The notes under the pieces are model-generated. The model saw nothing but the letters and a program-made list of their open reading frames with translations. It searched no databases and was not told the DNA's origin. Shown here piece after piece: positions 51,392-60,048 of a stretch of DNA of 64,000 nt; within the stretch, counting starts at the first letter, position 1; each line of letters starts with the position of its first letter. The DNA is from Noviherbaspirillum malthae (lineage in GTDB: Bacteria > Pseudomonadota > Gammaproteobacteria > Burkholderiales > Burkholderiaceae_D). Position numbers and translations under genes: made by a program. The stretch lies in contig NZ_JACYXF010000029.1 of assembly GCF_015352985.1 (NCBI RefSeq), forward strand, positions 1 to 64,000. Direction: 5' to 3'.

Positions 51392-52669
51392 TCATGATGC
51401 CAACTGATATGCCTCCATGTCCAGTTCGGGACGTTCCCCACTCAGTTGCCGGGCAATAAGAGAAGCGCTCCCGCATGCCAGCGTCCAGCCGAGGCCGCCG
51501 TGGCCGGTATTCAGGTACAGCCGCTTCACCGGCGACGGTCCGATGACGGGCAGGCCGGTAGGCGTGGCCGGCCGGAAGCCCGCCCAGGGCGACAATGCCG
51601 CCGAGGCGAGCCGGCCTGCGGCCTGCGGGAAAAGTGCCGTCGTGCCGGACTTGAGTTCCTCGATTGCACGCTCCGGAATGCGCTTGTCATGGCCGACCAG
51701 TTCGACGCGGCCGGCCACGCGCAAGTCGTCGCCGATACGCGCATACACGATTTTCCGGGAAGCGTCGGTGATGGAAATCCGGGGCGCTGCATGCTCGTTC
51801 AGTCCGGCAAGCCCGAGCGTGATGCTGTAGCCCTTCAGCGGGTAGACCGGCAACGCGAAGCCGGCCTGCCGCGCGAAACCCGCGCTGCCCGCGCCCATCG
51901 TCAATACGAAGGCGTCGGCCTCCAGCTTTTCATTGCGGCCGATTCGCACGGCATTGAGCTGCCCGCGGCTCATGTCCGCTCCGGTGACCGCCGCTCCGCC
52001 CCGGAAGCGGAACCCAGGCTTCGATCGCAGTGCATTCAGCAAACCCTGGCAGAACAATGCGCAGTTGCCGACCTCCTCATCCGCCGTATAAACACCACCC
52101 GCCCAGTCTCTCTGCGACGACTGCAGTGCCGGCTCGAGACCAAGGCATGCATCCGCATCCAGGACGTCCTGCCGGCTGCCATGATGTGCCTGGAATTCCA
52201 CCTGGCGGCGTGCCGCTTCGAAAGAGGCTTGCTCGGTGAACATCACCAGCTTTCCGGCGATGCGGTGCTGGAAATCCAGCGATTCCAGCGCGGGATCGGC
52301 GCGCAGCCGCGTCATTTCCCGGCGGCTGAGATAGGCAAGCTGCAGGAGAGATACGGTAGTCTGCCTCGCCCGCTCGGCGTTGCACGCTTTCAGGAACTGC
52401 ATGAGCCAAGTCCATTGGGCGGCGTCCGGCGTGGGCTTCATGGTCAGCGGCGAATGGCGGCTGAACAGGTAATGCGGCCACTTGGTCCAGACCGAGGGAT
52501 CGGCCAGCGGCGCGACATAGGAATAGCTGAGCTGCGCGCCGTTCCCATAGCTTGCGCCAAGGCCTGCCCCCTCCTGCGCGTCGATCAGGGTGACTTCGTG
52601 GCCTGCCGCCAGCAGATAGTAGGACGTCGTGACGCCGATGACGCCGGCTCCCAGAACGCAGATATGCAT
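51392..52669 (-). CDS. FAD-dependent D-amino-acid dehydrogenase (DadA-like)
   Basis: 425-residue membrane-associated flavoenzyme of the DAO family that deaminates D-amino acids to 2-oxo acids. The FAD motif is ICVLGAGVIGVTTSYYLLAA at residues 3-22, followed by GLGASYGNGAQLSYSY near 45; the C-terminal GHGGLGWTLACGSA motif near 390 is also typical. The length equals DadA. The ATG at 52669 is supported by GGCAAGG upstream and by the family N-terminus. It follows the LysR gene by 35 bases, suggesting a regulated operon LysR-dadA-like-receptor. The preferred D-amino acid is unknown. Confidence 0.9.
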   Translation of the reverse strand: MHICVLGAGVIGVTTSYYLLAAGHEVTLIDAQEGAGLGASYGNGAQLSYSYVAPLADPSVWTKWPHYLFSRHSPLTMKPTPDAAQWTWLMQFLKACNAERARQTTVSLLQLAYLSRREMTRLRADPALESLDFQHRIAGKLVMFTEQASFEAARRQVEFQAHHGSRQDVLDADACLGLEPALQSSQRDWAGGVYTADEEVGNCALFCQGLLNALRSKPGFRFRGGAAVTGADMSRGQLNAVRIGRNEKLEADAFVLTMGAGSAGFARQAGFALPVYPLKGYSITLGLAGLNEHAAPRISITDASRKIVYARIGDDLRVAGRVELVGHDKRIPERAIEELKSGTTALFPQAAGRLASAALSPWAGFRPATPTGLPVIGPSPVKRLYLNTGHGGLGWTLACGSASLIARQLSGERPELDMEAYQLAS

Positions 52670-52704
52670 ATGAAACCTTGCCTCCTTGCCTGCGTGGTCG
52701 ATGC

Positions 52705-53640
52705 TCAGGCATTCGCACGCAAGAGATGATTCCAGATCCGCTCGACCGCGGGCCTTCTGTTGCTGCGGTCGCGGTAGATGCGGATATCCATGACGCCGCA
52801 CCAGGACGACGCGCCGGGCGCTTCGCCATTTGCCGGCGCATCCGCCGCCAGGACAAGAATGCCCTCCTTCACTTCCCGTCTTGCCGCGCTTTCCGGCAGC
52901 CACGCCACGCCGTGCCCGTGCACGGCCATCATCTTCAGGCCTTCCGCCAGGTCGCCCTCGAAGCGGCGGAACAGATGCACCTGCTCCGGGCCGTCTCCCA
53001 GGATCTTGTCGACGATGCGTCCGAGCGAAGCGCTCGACGAATAGCTGAGAAAAGGCACCGGCCTGGCGGCGGTGCCGGGGAGACGATGCACGGGCTTGCC
53101 CGACGCATCGGCCTTCGAGTAGGGCCGGATGAATTCAAGCCCCAGCTTCAAGCCTTCGTAACGCTGGGCGTCGAGTTCGACCGACTGGAACGCATGGTGG
53201 TAGCACATCAGCAGATCGCAGTTGCCGCCCACCAATTCCATCACCGAGTCGTGCACGTTCGTCGCCACCATCCTGACCGCCATCGTCCCGACGCTGGCTT
53301 CGACCTCATTGAGCCACCAGGGGAAATAAGTCAGCGACAGGGTATGCGGCATGGCAAAGGAGACAACCGACTGCACATCCGCCGCCTGCCCTCTCAGCAC
53401 GGAACGGGAGTGGATCGCCTGTGACAGCATTTCGCGGGCATGCACGAGAAACGTCTCGCCGGCGGACGTGAGACGCGTCGGATAGACGGCGCGGTCGAAC
53501 AGCTCGGCGCCCAGCCAGCTTTCCAGGGCGCGGATGCGCCGCGAAAACGCGGGCTGGGTCATGTTTCTCAGCTTGGCCGAGCGGCTGAAATTCAGCGTCT
53601 CGGCCACGGAAAGAAAATCCTCGATCCACTTAGTCTCCAT
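52705..53640 (-). CDS. LysR-family transcriptional regulator
   Basis: 311-residue LysR regulator. The helix-turn-helix lies at residues 1-60 (KWIEDFLSVAETLNFSRSAK and MTQPAFSRRIRALESWLGAE) followed by an effector-binding domain. The start at 53640 is preceded by AAAGGCAGAC; the longer frame from 53940 is upstream extension. It heads the leftward group with the D-amino-acid dehydrogenase-like gene and the amino-acid receptor gene and is the likely regulator of both. Confidence 0.92.
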   Translation of the reverse strand: METKWIEDFLSVAETLNFSRSAKLRNMTQPAFSRRIRALESWLGAELFDRAVYPTRLTSAGETFLVHAREMLSQAIHSRSVLRGQAADVQSVVSFAMPHTLSLTYFPWWLNEVEASVGTMAVRMVATNVHDSVMELVGGNCDLLMCYHHAFQSVELDAQRYEGLKLGLEFIRPYSKADASGKPVHRLPGTAARPVPFLSYSSSASLGRIVDKILGDGPEQVHLFRRFEGDLAEGLKMMAVHGHGVAWLPESAARREVKEGILVLAADAPANGEAPGASSWCGVMDIRIYRDRSNRRPAVERIWNHLLRANA

Positions 53641-53996
53641 GTCTGCCTTTTCTCGCTGCGCTTCATGCATCGGTAATGTGATGCACGCATTATGCATGCA
53701 GGAACTATACAAAATCGCATGCCGGATGTCGCATGCCGTTTTTGCACCGGCGGACGCGCCGTCGCTGCCGAATACGTCCAGCTTGCCGCACTCCGGGCTG
53801 CCATCAGCCGGATTGCATCGGCAAGGCGGTGCTTTTATTGCATAGCGCCCTGAACGACGTGCTTTAAATTTCCTTGATGCAAGTGAAGCGGACTTGCATG
53901 AAGGCATGCGTTTGTCCCAACAATTGGGAATGCATTCCAATTATTGACTCACTCCCGTTACGAGACCAGACTAGCTCATAACTGATGCGAGGGACC
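53641..53996. promoter_or_regulatory. Divergent regulatory region with a palindrome
   Basis: This 356-base gap separates a LysR gene from an IclR gene. The clearest element is a dyad centred on GGAATGCATTCC at 53927-53938, flanked by CAATT on each side, about 60 bases before the IclR start. It is a good candidate for the IclR operator. No -35/-10 pair was supported, and the rest of the gap shows nothing recognisable. Confidence 0.5.
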
Positions 53997-54803
53997 ATGA
54001 ACAAGCCAGTGGAACTCTACATTGCAGAGCGTCGCGAAGAAGACCCGTCATTCGGCGGACTGCTTGCGAAAGGTTTCGCGCTGCTGCGCTGCTTCGTCAA
54101 CGAACCCCGGCCGATGGGCAACAGCGAACTCGTGGAGAGGCTGCAGCTGCCCCGCGCAACCGTATCGCGCTTGTGCAGGACGCTCTACCAGCTCGGCTAT
54201 CTCGACTGGGACCCGAGGCTCGACAAGTACTTCGTCGGTGCGCAGGTGCTGGGGCTGGGCTATCCCTACCTGCTCGGACTGCAGGTGCGCCACATCGCCC
54301 ACCCGCTGATGCAGCAGGTCGCCGATACGATCGAGGGCGCGGTGTCGATGGGCGTGGCGCATCATCTCGAAGTCACGTATCTGGAATCCTGCGCGCACAA
54401 GGAAGGCACGCCGGCAAAACCCGGCGCCGGGGCCACGCGCTCCGTGCTGACCACCGCCATGGGAAGAGCCTATCTGGCGACATTGTCGAAGAACGACCTG
54501 ACCAGAATCCTGGCGGATGCCAAGCGCGAGCGTCCCGATGAGTACAACGCGTCCATCGACGCGGTTCGCTTCAACATCGCCAATTATCCCAAGCGCGGCT
54601 TCGCGCTCAATGAAGGCGATGCCGGACTTGGCGTGCATGGCGTGGGCGTGTATTCCAAGATCGTTCACCTGAACCGGCCGCTGCTGTTCAACTGCGCGAT
54701 GCCGGGCACACAGGTCAAGCGCGGCATGCTGGAAAAGCGGGTTGCGCCGCTGCTGATGGAAATGACGCGCGCCATCGAGCGCGCGGTGGGTTTGCCGATC
54801 TGA
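53997..54803 (+). CDS. IclR-family transcriptional regulator
   Basis: 268-residue IclR regulator. The N-terminal winged helix-turn-helix includes GNSELVERLQLPRATVSRLC and RTLYQLGYLDWDPRLDKYFV; the effector domain contains GAVSMGVAHHLEVTYLESCA and SVLTTAMGRAYLATLSK near residue 150, typical of IclR ligand domains. The ATG at 53997 is preceded by GAGGGACC; another ATG four codons upstream lacks one. The regulator heads the rightward cluster that ends with the porin gene and probably controls it, perhaps through the palindrome at 53927. Confidence 0.92.
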   Translation: MNKPVELYIAERREEDPSFGGLLAKGFALLRCFVNEPRPMGNSELVERLQLPRATVSRLCRTLYQLGYLDWDPRLDKYFVGAQVLGLGYPYLLGLQVRHIAHPLMQQVADTIEGAVSMGVAHHLEVTYLESCAHKEGTPAKPGAGATRSVLTTAMGRAYLATLSKNDLTRILADAKRERPDEYNASIDAVRFNIANYPKRGFALNEGDAGLGVHGVGVYSKIVHLNRPLLFNCAMPGTQVKRGMLEKRVAPLLMEMTRAIERAVGLPI

Positions 54804-55003
54804 ATCGGCCCGTAAGCCTGCACCTGCGTATTCGGCGCCATCGTGCGCAACACGTTAACGGATCGGGTTGCAGTCGCAACCAGCTTTACTTTTGCAGTAC
54901 GGCCGCGTGTGCATCGGCTGCACCAGGGGCACAAGCCATTGAAGAGAGGCGCCGCCAAACGCGACGCCCGGGCACGGTATTGAAAACAACCAAGGAGACA
55001 CGC

Positions 55004-56323
55004 ATGAACCATCCCGCAGCGCCGGTGTATGACGCGCCGGTGTACGCTTCCGCGCTGGAAGCCTACGTCGCATCCGCTGCCATCCCGCTGGTCATTTACG
55101 GCTATCCCCTCACCGAAGCGATACGCACCTGCCGTCTCCAAACCTCGGTCGCCGAAGTCACGGGATACGGCAGGGCGCCGGTGAACGCACTGTCGGCCAG
55201 CGAGCGGCAGTGGACGCACGAGGACCGCGACATCGTCACGCCGGCCAACGACCTGCTGTACTTCTGCGGCTGGGTGAACCTGGCCGACGGACCGGTGACA
55301 TTGTCCATTCCAGCCCGCCCCGATGCCGACCGCTATTTCGTGGTCGAACTGCTGGATGCGTTCACCGACAATTTCCTCAACCTCGGCCTGCGCAACGTAC
55401 CGTCAGAAGGCGGGCGCTTTCGCCTGCTGGGGCCGGGACAAGCTGCAAGCAATGACGGCGCCACCGACGTGCACTGCCCGACCACGCTCGTCTGGATGCT
55501 GGGACGGGTGCTCGTGAACGGCGAACAGGATCTGGCGGCGGCCCGCAGCTTTCAATGGGGATTTGCAATCACGGAACATCCGGGCAGCCGCCGCCCGCTG
55601 TGCGTCGAGCGCTGGGTCGGCGGCAACGACCCGGCAATCGATTTCTTCCAGAACCTGTTCGCGGCATTGAAAGAATTCCCGCCGGCCCCGCATGAAGTCG
55701 GTTTGCTGGCACTGCTGCGGCGCGTCGGCATCCGCATCGAGGAGGGCGTTGATGTGGCCAGCCTGAAGCCGGTGGTGGTGCAGGGCCTCGTCAATGCATA
55801 CCAGCAAGGCATGAAGCTGATCGAAACCAATACCCGCAGCCAGTTCCGCAAAAGCTGGGGCTACAGCCTGAAACTGGGCAAATGGGGAGACGACTATCTG
55901 CTGCGCGCCACAACGGCGATGAAAGGACTTGGCGCGCTGTCGGCGGATGAGGCGGTGTATGCGCTGGGCGACTATGATGCGGACGGTCGTCAGCTTGACG
56001 GCTCACAGCGTTATGAACTCCGCTTCGGCCCCGGCATGCTGCCGCCCGCAGAAGCCTTCTGGTCGGTGTCGTTGTACGGCACGGATTTCTATTTCGTCGA
56101 CAATCCGATCGGCCGCTACGCCATCGGCAACCGCACGCCCGGCCTGCGCATGGAGCCTGATGGCAGCCTCGCCCTCACGATCAGCCACGAGGCGCCCGCA
56201 GATACCGCGAACTGGCTGCCGGCGCCGAGCGGGCCGTTCTACCTGATCTTGCGGCTCTACCATCCGAGCGCCGGTTTCATCCGCGGCGAATACGTGATCC
56301 CGGCCGTGCGCCGCATCGATTGA
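55004..56323 (+). CDS. DUF1254/DUF1214 domain protein
   Basis: 439-residue protein with an N-terminal DUF1254 region (IPLVIYGYPLTEAIRTCRLQ, VTPANDLLYFCGWVNLADGP) and a C-terminal DUF1214 region (GSQRYELRFGPGMLPPAEAF, WSVSLYGTDFYFVDNPIGRY, WLPAPSGPFYLILRLYHPS). No signal peptide is visible. AAGGAGACACGC precedes the ATG at 55004. A second, longer and divergent copy follows directly, so the pair may act together. The function of these domains is unknown, although members are frequent in aromatic and organic acid gene clusters. Confidence 0.88.
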   Translation: MNHPAAPVYDAPVYASALEAYVASAAIPLVIYGYPLTEAIRTCRLQTSVAEVTGYGRAPVNALSASERQWTHEDRDIVTPANDLLYFCGWVNLADGPVTLSIPARPDADRYFVVELLDAFTDNFLNLGLRNVPSEGGRFRLLGPGQAASNDGATDVHCPTTLVWMLGRVLVNGEQDLAAARSFQWGFAITEHPGSRRPLCVERWVGGNDPAIDFFQNLFAALKEFPPAPHEVGLLALLRRVGIRIEEGVDVASLKPVVVQGLVNAYQQGMKLIETNTRSQFRKSWGYSLKLGKWGDDYLLRATTAMKGLGALSADEAVYALGDYDADGRQLDGSQRYELRFGPGMLPPAEAFWSVSLYGTDFYFVDNPIGRYAIGNRTPGLRMEPDGSLALTISHEAPADTANWLPAPSGPFYLILRLYHPSAGFIRGEYVIPAVRRID

Positions 56324-56332
56324 GGAGACAGC

Positions 56333-57700
56333 ATGCTGACCGATACACGCACGACCCTGCCCGCGACCCCGTCGTCCGCATCGACTGGTGCCGCCAATAC
56401 TGCCGACGCCGCACTGCTGCGCGAAGCCATTCTCTATACCTTGCCGCTGTATGAAATGGCACGCATGCGCGCCATGACCTGCCCGCGCCGCGATACCTCC
56501 GGTGCGTACGCCGGCGACTCGCCGGAATCGATGCTGCGCTGGGTCAACCACTTCATCCATACGCGGCAACTGCTCGGCCCTCAGCATCGCCAGGTCGTGA
56601 CGCCGAACAACGATACGCTCTACACCAATGCCTGGCTCGACCTGTCGGAAGGGCCGGTGCTGCTCCGCGTGCCCGACAGCGGCAGCCGCTACTATGTGCT
56701 GGGATTGCTCGACTTCTATACCAATCCCTTCGGCTACATCGGCACGCGCACCACCGGCAATGCAGCCGGAAGCTATTTCCTTCACGGCCCCGGCTGGAAG
56801 GGCGACGTTCCGCAAGGTGCAGTCCCGATGGCCTGCCCGACCGATGCGGTGTGGATCATTGGCCGCATCATGGCCGACGGCACCGCCGACCTGCCGGCCG
56901 CGCACGCCTTCCAGGACGGATTCACCCTGAAGTCGGCGGACGGCTCGTACGCCCAGCGCCGCTTCGATGTCGGCATGCGGCCCGGGGAGCAGCCGGGCGA
57001 TCCGGCGCGCTACGTCGATGTGGTCGCCGCCGCGCTGCGCGCCAATCCGCCGCCCGCACATGAGGCATCGCTGGCCGCAAGCTTCGCCCCGCTCGGCATC
57101 GGAGCGGATGTTTCATCGGCATCGCTGGATGGCAGGCAGCTGGAGGCGATCGGCAATGGAATCAGGACCGTGCTGGACGAGATCGGCGCACCGCAGCCGT
57201 CCGACCTCGGCGGCGGCTGGTTCATTCCGGTCGAAGTGCACCAGTCGTTCGGCGACAACTACTTCGCCCGTGCGCAGGTGGCGCGCAATTACATCGGCGC
57301 GCTGGGCGTCGAGGAGGCGATGTACATCATGGCCGATTGCGACAGCGAAGGCGCGCCGCTCGACGGAAGGCATGCCTACGAACTGCACTTCACACCTGGC
57401 CGGCTGCCGCAGGTCGATGCATTCTGGTCCGTCACGCTGTACGACAAGGCCGACTGCATGCTGGTCGACAATCCGCTCGACCGATATTCGCTGGGTGACC
57501 GTTCACCCAACCTGCTGCATGAACCCGACGGCGGCCTGCGCCTGTATTTCGGAGCCGATGCGCCGGCCGATCCGGCATACCGCAACAACTGGATTCCCGC
57601 GCCGTCCGCAGCCTTTTATCTGACGCTGCGCCTGTACGTGCCGCATGCCGCACATTTGGACAAGACGTTTGCCTACCCTTCGATCACCCGCCTTGCGTGA
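56333..57700 (+). CDS. DUF1254/DUF1214 domain protein, second copy
   Basis: 455-residue paralogue of the previous protein, encoded nine bases downstream with TGAGGAGACAGC as ribosome binding site. The same landmarks occur: VTPNNDTLYTNAWLDLSEGP near residue 85, LGLLDFYTNPFGYIGTRTTG, WFIPVEVHQSFGDNYFARAQ and, at the C-terminus, WSVTLYDKADCMLVDNPLDR and WIPAPSAAFYLTLRLYVPHA. The two copies are clearly related but strongly diverged, so the duplication is old and the copies may have different substrates. No function can be given. Confidence 0.88.
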   Translation: MLTDTRTTLPATPSSASTGAANTADAALLREAILYTLPLYEMARMRAMTCPRRDTSGAYAGDSPESMLRWVNHFIHTRQLLGPQHRQVVTPNNDTLYTNAWLDLSEGPVLLRVPDSGSRYYVLGLLDFYTNPFGYIGTRTTGNAAGSYFLHGPGWKGDVPQGAVPMACPTDAVWIIGRIMADGTADLPAAHAFQDGFTLKSADGSYAQRRFDVGMRPGEQPGDPARYVDVVAAALRANPPPAHEASLAASFAPLGIGADVSSASLDGRQLEAIGNGIRTVLDEIGAPQPSDLGGGWFIPVEVHQSFGDNYFARAQVARNYIGALGVEEAMYIMADCDSEGAPLDGRHAYELHFTPGRLPQVDAFWSVTLYDKADCMLVDNPLDRYSLGDRSPNLLHEPDGGLRLYFGADAPADPAYRNNWIPAPSAAFYLTLRLYVPHAAHLDKTFAYPSITRLA

Positions 57701-57711
57701 GGATAATGATT

Positions 57712-58701
57712 ATGGATTACCGGAAACTGTTCCCTTCCTCTGCCTGCGCCGCCCGCCTCTGCGCGCTTGCACTGACCGCCTTTGCGTCCGCCGCCCACGC
57801 CCAGAGCTGGCCGACGAGAGCCGTGACCATCGTCTCGCCTTACGGCGCGGGCGGTTCCAACGACGTGTCGGTCCGCATCATCGCCAAGGAACTCGAAACC
57901 AAGTACGGCCAGCCCTTCATCGTCGAGAACAAGCCGGGCGGCGGAACCCGCATCGCCAACGATTATGTCGCCCGCGCCCGTCCCGACGGCTATACCCTGC
58001 TGTGGGCAGCGGCGCCATTCGCCATTACCGCGGCAGCAGGCATCAAGACGCCGTATGACATTCACAAGAACTTCATCCCCGTCGGTCCGCGCGTGACCGG
58101 CCCCGTCTTCCTGACGGTTCCCGCCGACTCGCCGGTGCGCACCCTGCCCGACTTCATCAAGATGGCGCGCAGCAAACCCGAAGGCGTGACCTTCGCCTCG
58201 CCCGGCATCGGCTCCGGCCCGCATCTCGCCGCCGAACTGTTCGGCCTGAAGAGCAGCTTCAAGGTAACCAATGTCCACTACCGCGGCGACGCAGCCGCTT
58301 ATACCGACCTCGTCGGCGGCCGGGTCGATGCGGCGCTGACCGCCATCACGAGCGCGCTGTCGCATGTGAAGTCCGGCAAGCTGCGCGTGCTGGCAGTGGC
58401 CTCGGAAAGCCGCACGCCGGTCTATCCGGACGCACCGACCTTCAAGGAAGCCGGCGGACCGGATATTGCAGGCTACGGCTGGTTCGCCTTCATGGCGCCG
58501 GCCGGCACGTCGCCGGCTATTGCGCAGCAGCTTAACCGCGACGCCAATGCCGTTCTCAACAACCCGGAAATCGCCCAGAAACTGATCGGACTCGGCCTGC
58601 AGCCGACGCCGGCGACCAGCGCCGAACTGGGCGCCTTCATCGACGCCGAGGTGCAGAAATGGTCATTGGTGATCAAGCAGGCCGGCATCGTACTCGAATG
58701 A
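57712..58701 (+). CDS. Bug-family tripartite tricarboxylate transporter receptor
   Basis: 329-residue periplasmic receptor of the Bug family. The signal peptide ends ASAAHA near residue 31, followed by QSWPTRAVTIVSPYGAGGSN, the typical start. Family motifs VENKPGGGTRIANDYVARAR, TFASPGIGSGPHLAAELFGL and DAPTFKEAGGPDI are present. The ATG at 57712 was chosen because GAGGATAATGATT lies upstream; a GTG at 57697 overlaps the previous stop. It follows the DUF1254 genes and precedes the MBL-fold gene, so it is likely the uptake receptor for the substrate of this cluster. Confidence 0.9.
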   Translation: MDYRKLFPSSACAARLCALALTAFASAAHAQSWPTRAVTIVSPYGAGGSNDVSVRIIAKELETKYGQPFIVENKPGGGTRIANDYVARARPDGYTLLWAAAPFAITAAAGIKTPYDIHKNFIPVGPRVTGPVFLTVPADSPVRTLPDFIKMARSKPEGVTFASPGIGSGPHLAAELFGLKSSFKVTNVHYRGDAAAYTDLVGGRVDAALTAITSALSHVKSGKLRVLAVASESRTPVYPDAPTFKEAGGPDIAGYGWFAFMAPAGTSPAIAQQLNRDANAVLNNPEIAQKLIGLGLQPTPATSAELGAFIDAEVQKWSLVIKQAGIVLE

Positions 58702-58750
58702 ACGCAGGCTTCGACGTTATCCATCCCCCGAACACGAGAAAGGCCAATCC

Positions 58751-60019
58751 ATGACGTCGGACATGCAAGAGCAGGAGGAAGGTATCCCGCTGGTCACCGG
58801 CACGGGCATCGAAGCGGTCGCGGACGGTGTCTGGCTGCTTCGGGGCCAGGGCCAGTCCTTCGTGGCAGAGACAGATGCAGGCCTGGTGGTGGTCGATGCC
58901 GGCCCGGGGGGACGAGTCACCCGCGGCATGATCGCGCATCTGCGCGCGGTCAGCGACAAGCCGGTGGCGGCCATCTGCTTCAGTCACGGCCACGTCGGCT
59001 ACAACGCCGGCGTGCCGCTGTGGCGCGAGGATGCCGCACGGCGCGGCCATCCCGCGCCGGCGGTGATCGCGCATGAACGGGTGCCGGTACGCTATGCACG
59101 CTATCGCGCAACGCTTGGCCTGCAGGAACGCATGGCGGAAATCCAGTTCCGCATGAAACCCGGCGGCATGCACGGCAAGATCGCCTTGCACGATCCTGAC
59201 CGGACCTACTCGCAGCAGCTGACCCTCGGCACCGAAAGGCGCATCCAGCTGATCTGGGCGCCGTCCGAAACCGACGACGTGACTGCGGCATGGGTGCCGC
59301 ATGCGCGCGTTCTCTACGGCAGCGCCGCCGTGATCGATTCGATTCCGAACATCGGCACGCCCTTCCGCACCATGCGCGACACGCTGCGCTGGGCCGATAC
59401 GCTCGACCGCCTGCGCGACCTGCGGCCCTTGCGGGTGGTGCGCGAATTCGGACCCGACATCGCGGGTGAGGAAGAGGTGCAGCAGGTACTGGGCACCACC
59501 GCGCGGGCGCTGCGCTGGCTGCATGCCGAAGTGGTGCGCATGATGAATCTCGGCATGGGAGAGCGCGACATTCTCGCAGCCATCCGCTACCCCGAGGAGC
59601 TCTTCGGCGTGCCGTGGATGCGGCCTTGCTACGGCGCGCCGGATTACATCGTGCGCGACATCTTCCGTTCCGAGAACGGCTGGTGGGACCGCAACCCGAC
59701 CAGCCTGCATCCGGCCGCGCCCGCCGACATAAGCCGCGAAGTCGCGACGGCCATTGCCGACAAGGGCGCGCTGATCGCACATGCGCAGGCGCTTGCCGGC
59801 AAAGGCGAATACCAGCTGGCGCTGCACGTCATCGACGTCCTTGCCGCTGCCGATGATGCAGGCGATGCCATACCTGAAGTGCGTCAGGCGCGGCAGCTGA
59901 AAGCCGCGTGGCTGCGCGAGCGCGCCGGGCAAGTGCCGAGCTACGTGTCGCGCAGCCTGTACAAGGTTTCGGCCGACATGATCGAGCAAGACAGCGCCCG
60001 CACCTTCGGCATCCGTTGA
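58751..60019 (+). CDS. Alkylsulfatase-like MBL-fold protein with degenerate metal site
   Basis: 422-residue protein with the architecture of alkyl sulfatases of the SdsA1/BDS1 type: an MBL-fold N-terminal domain and the alkylsulfatase dimerisation domain from about residue 240 (VVRMMNLGMGERDILAAIRY, PWMRPCYGAPDYIVRDIF, NGWWDRNPTSLHP). The usual HxHxDH metal motif reads SHGHVGYNAG: the two histidines remain but Asp and the third His are Gly and Tyr. The second ligand regions also lack their usual Glu and His (LYGSAAVIDSIPN, VVREFGPDIAG). Sulfatase activity by the normal mechanism is therefore doubtful. It lies inside the IclR cluster. Confidence 0.85.
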   Translation: MTSDMQEQEEGIPLVTGTGIEAVADGVWLLRGQGQSFVAETDAGLVVVDAGPGGRVTRGMIAHLRAVSDKPVAAICFSHGHVGYNAGVPLWREDAARRGHPAPAVIAHERVPVRYARYRATLGLQERMAEIQFRMKPGGMHGKIALHDPDRTYSQQLTLGTERRIQLIWAPSETDDVTAAWVPHARVLYGSAAVIDSIPNIGTPFRTMRDTLRWADTLDRLRDLRPLRVVREFGPDIAGEEEVQQVLGTTARALRWLHAEVVRMMNLGMGERDILAAIRYPEELFGVPWMRPCYGAPDYIVRDIFRSENGWWDRNPTSLHPAAPADISREVATAIADKGALIAHAQALAGKGEYQLALHVIDVLAAADDAGDAIPEVRQARQLKAAWLRERAGQVPSYVSRSLYKVSADMIEQDSARTFGIR

Positions 60020-60048
60020 AACGATTTCATAGCAGGAGAAACCGCAGC

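Noticed and set aside
59908-60048. 5' extension of the NDP-forming synthetase frame
   Set aside because: It overlaps the end of the MBL-fold gene and lacks a ribosome binding site; the ATG at 60049 has AGCAGGAG and the family N-terminus.
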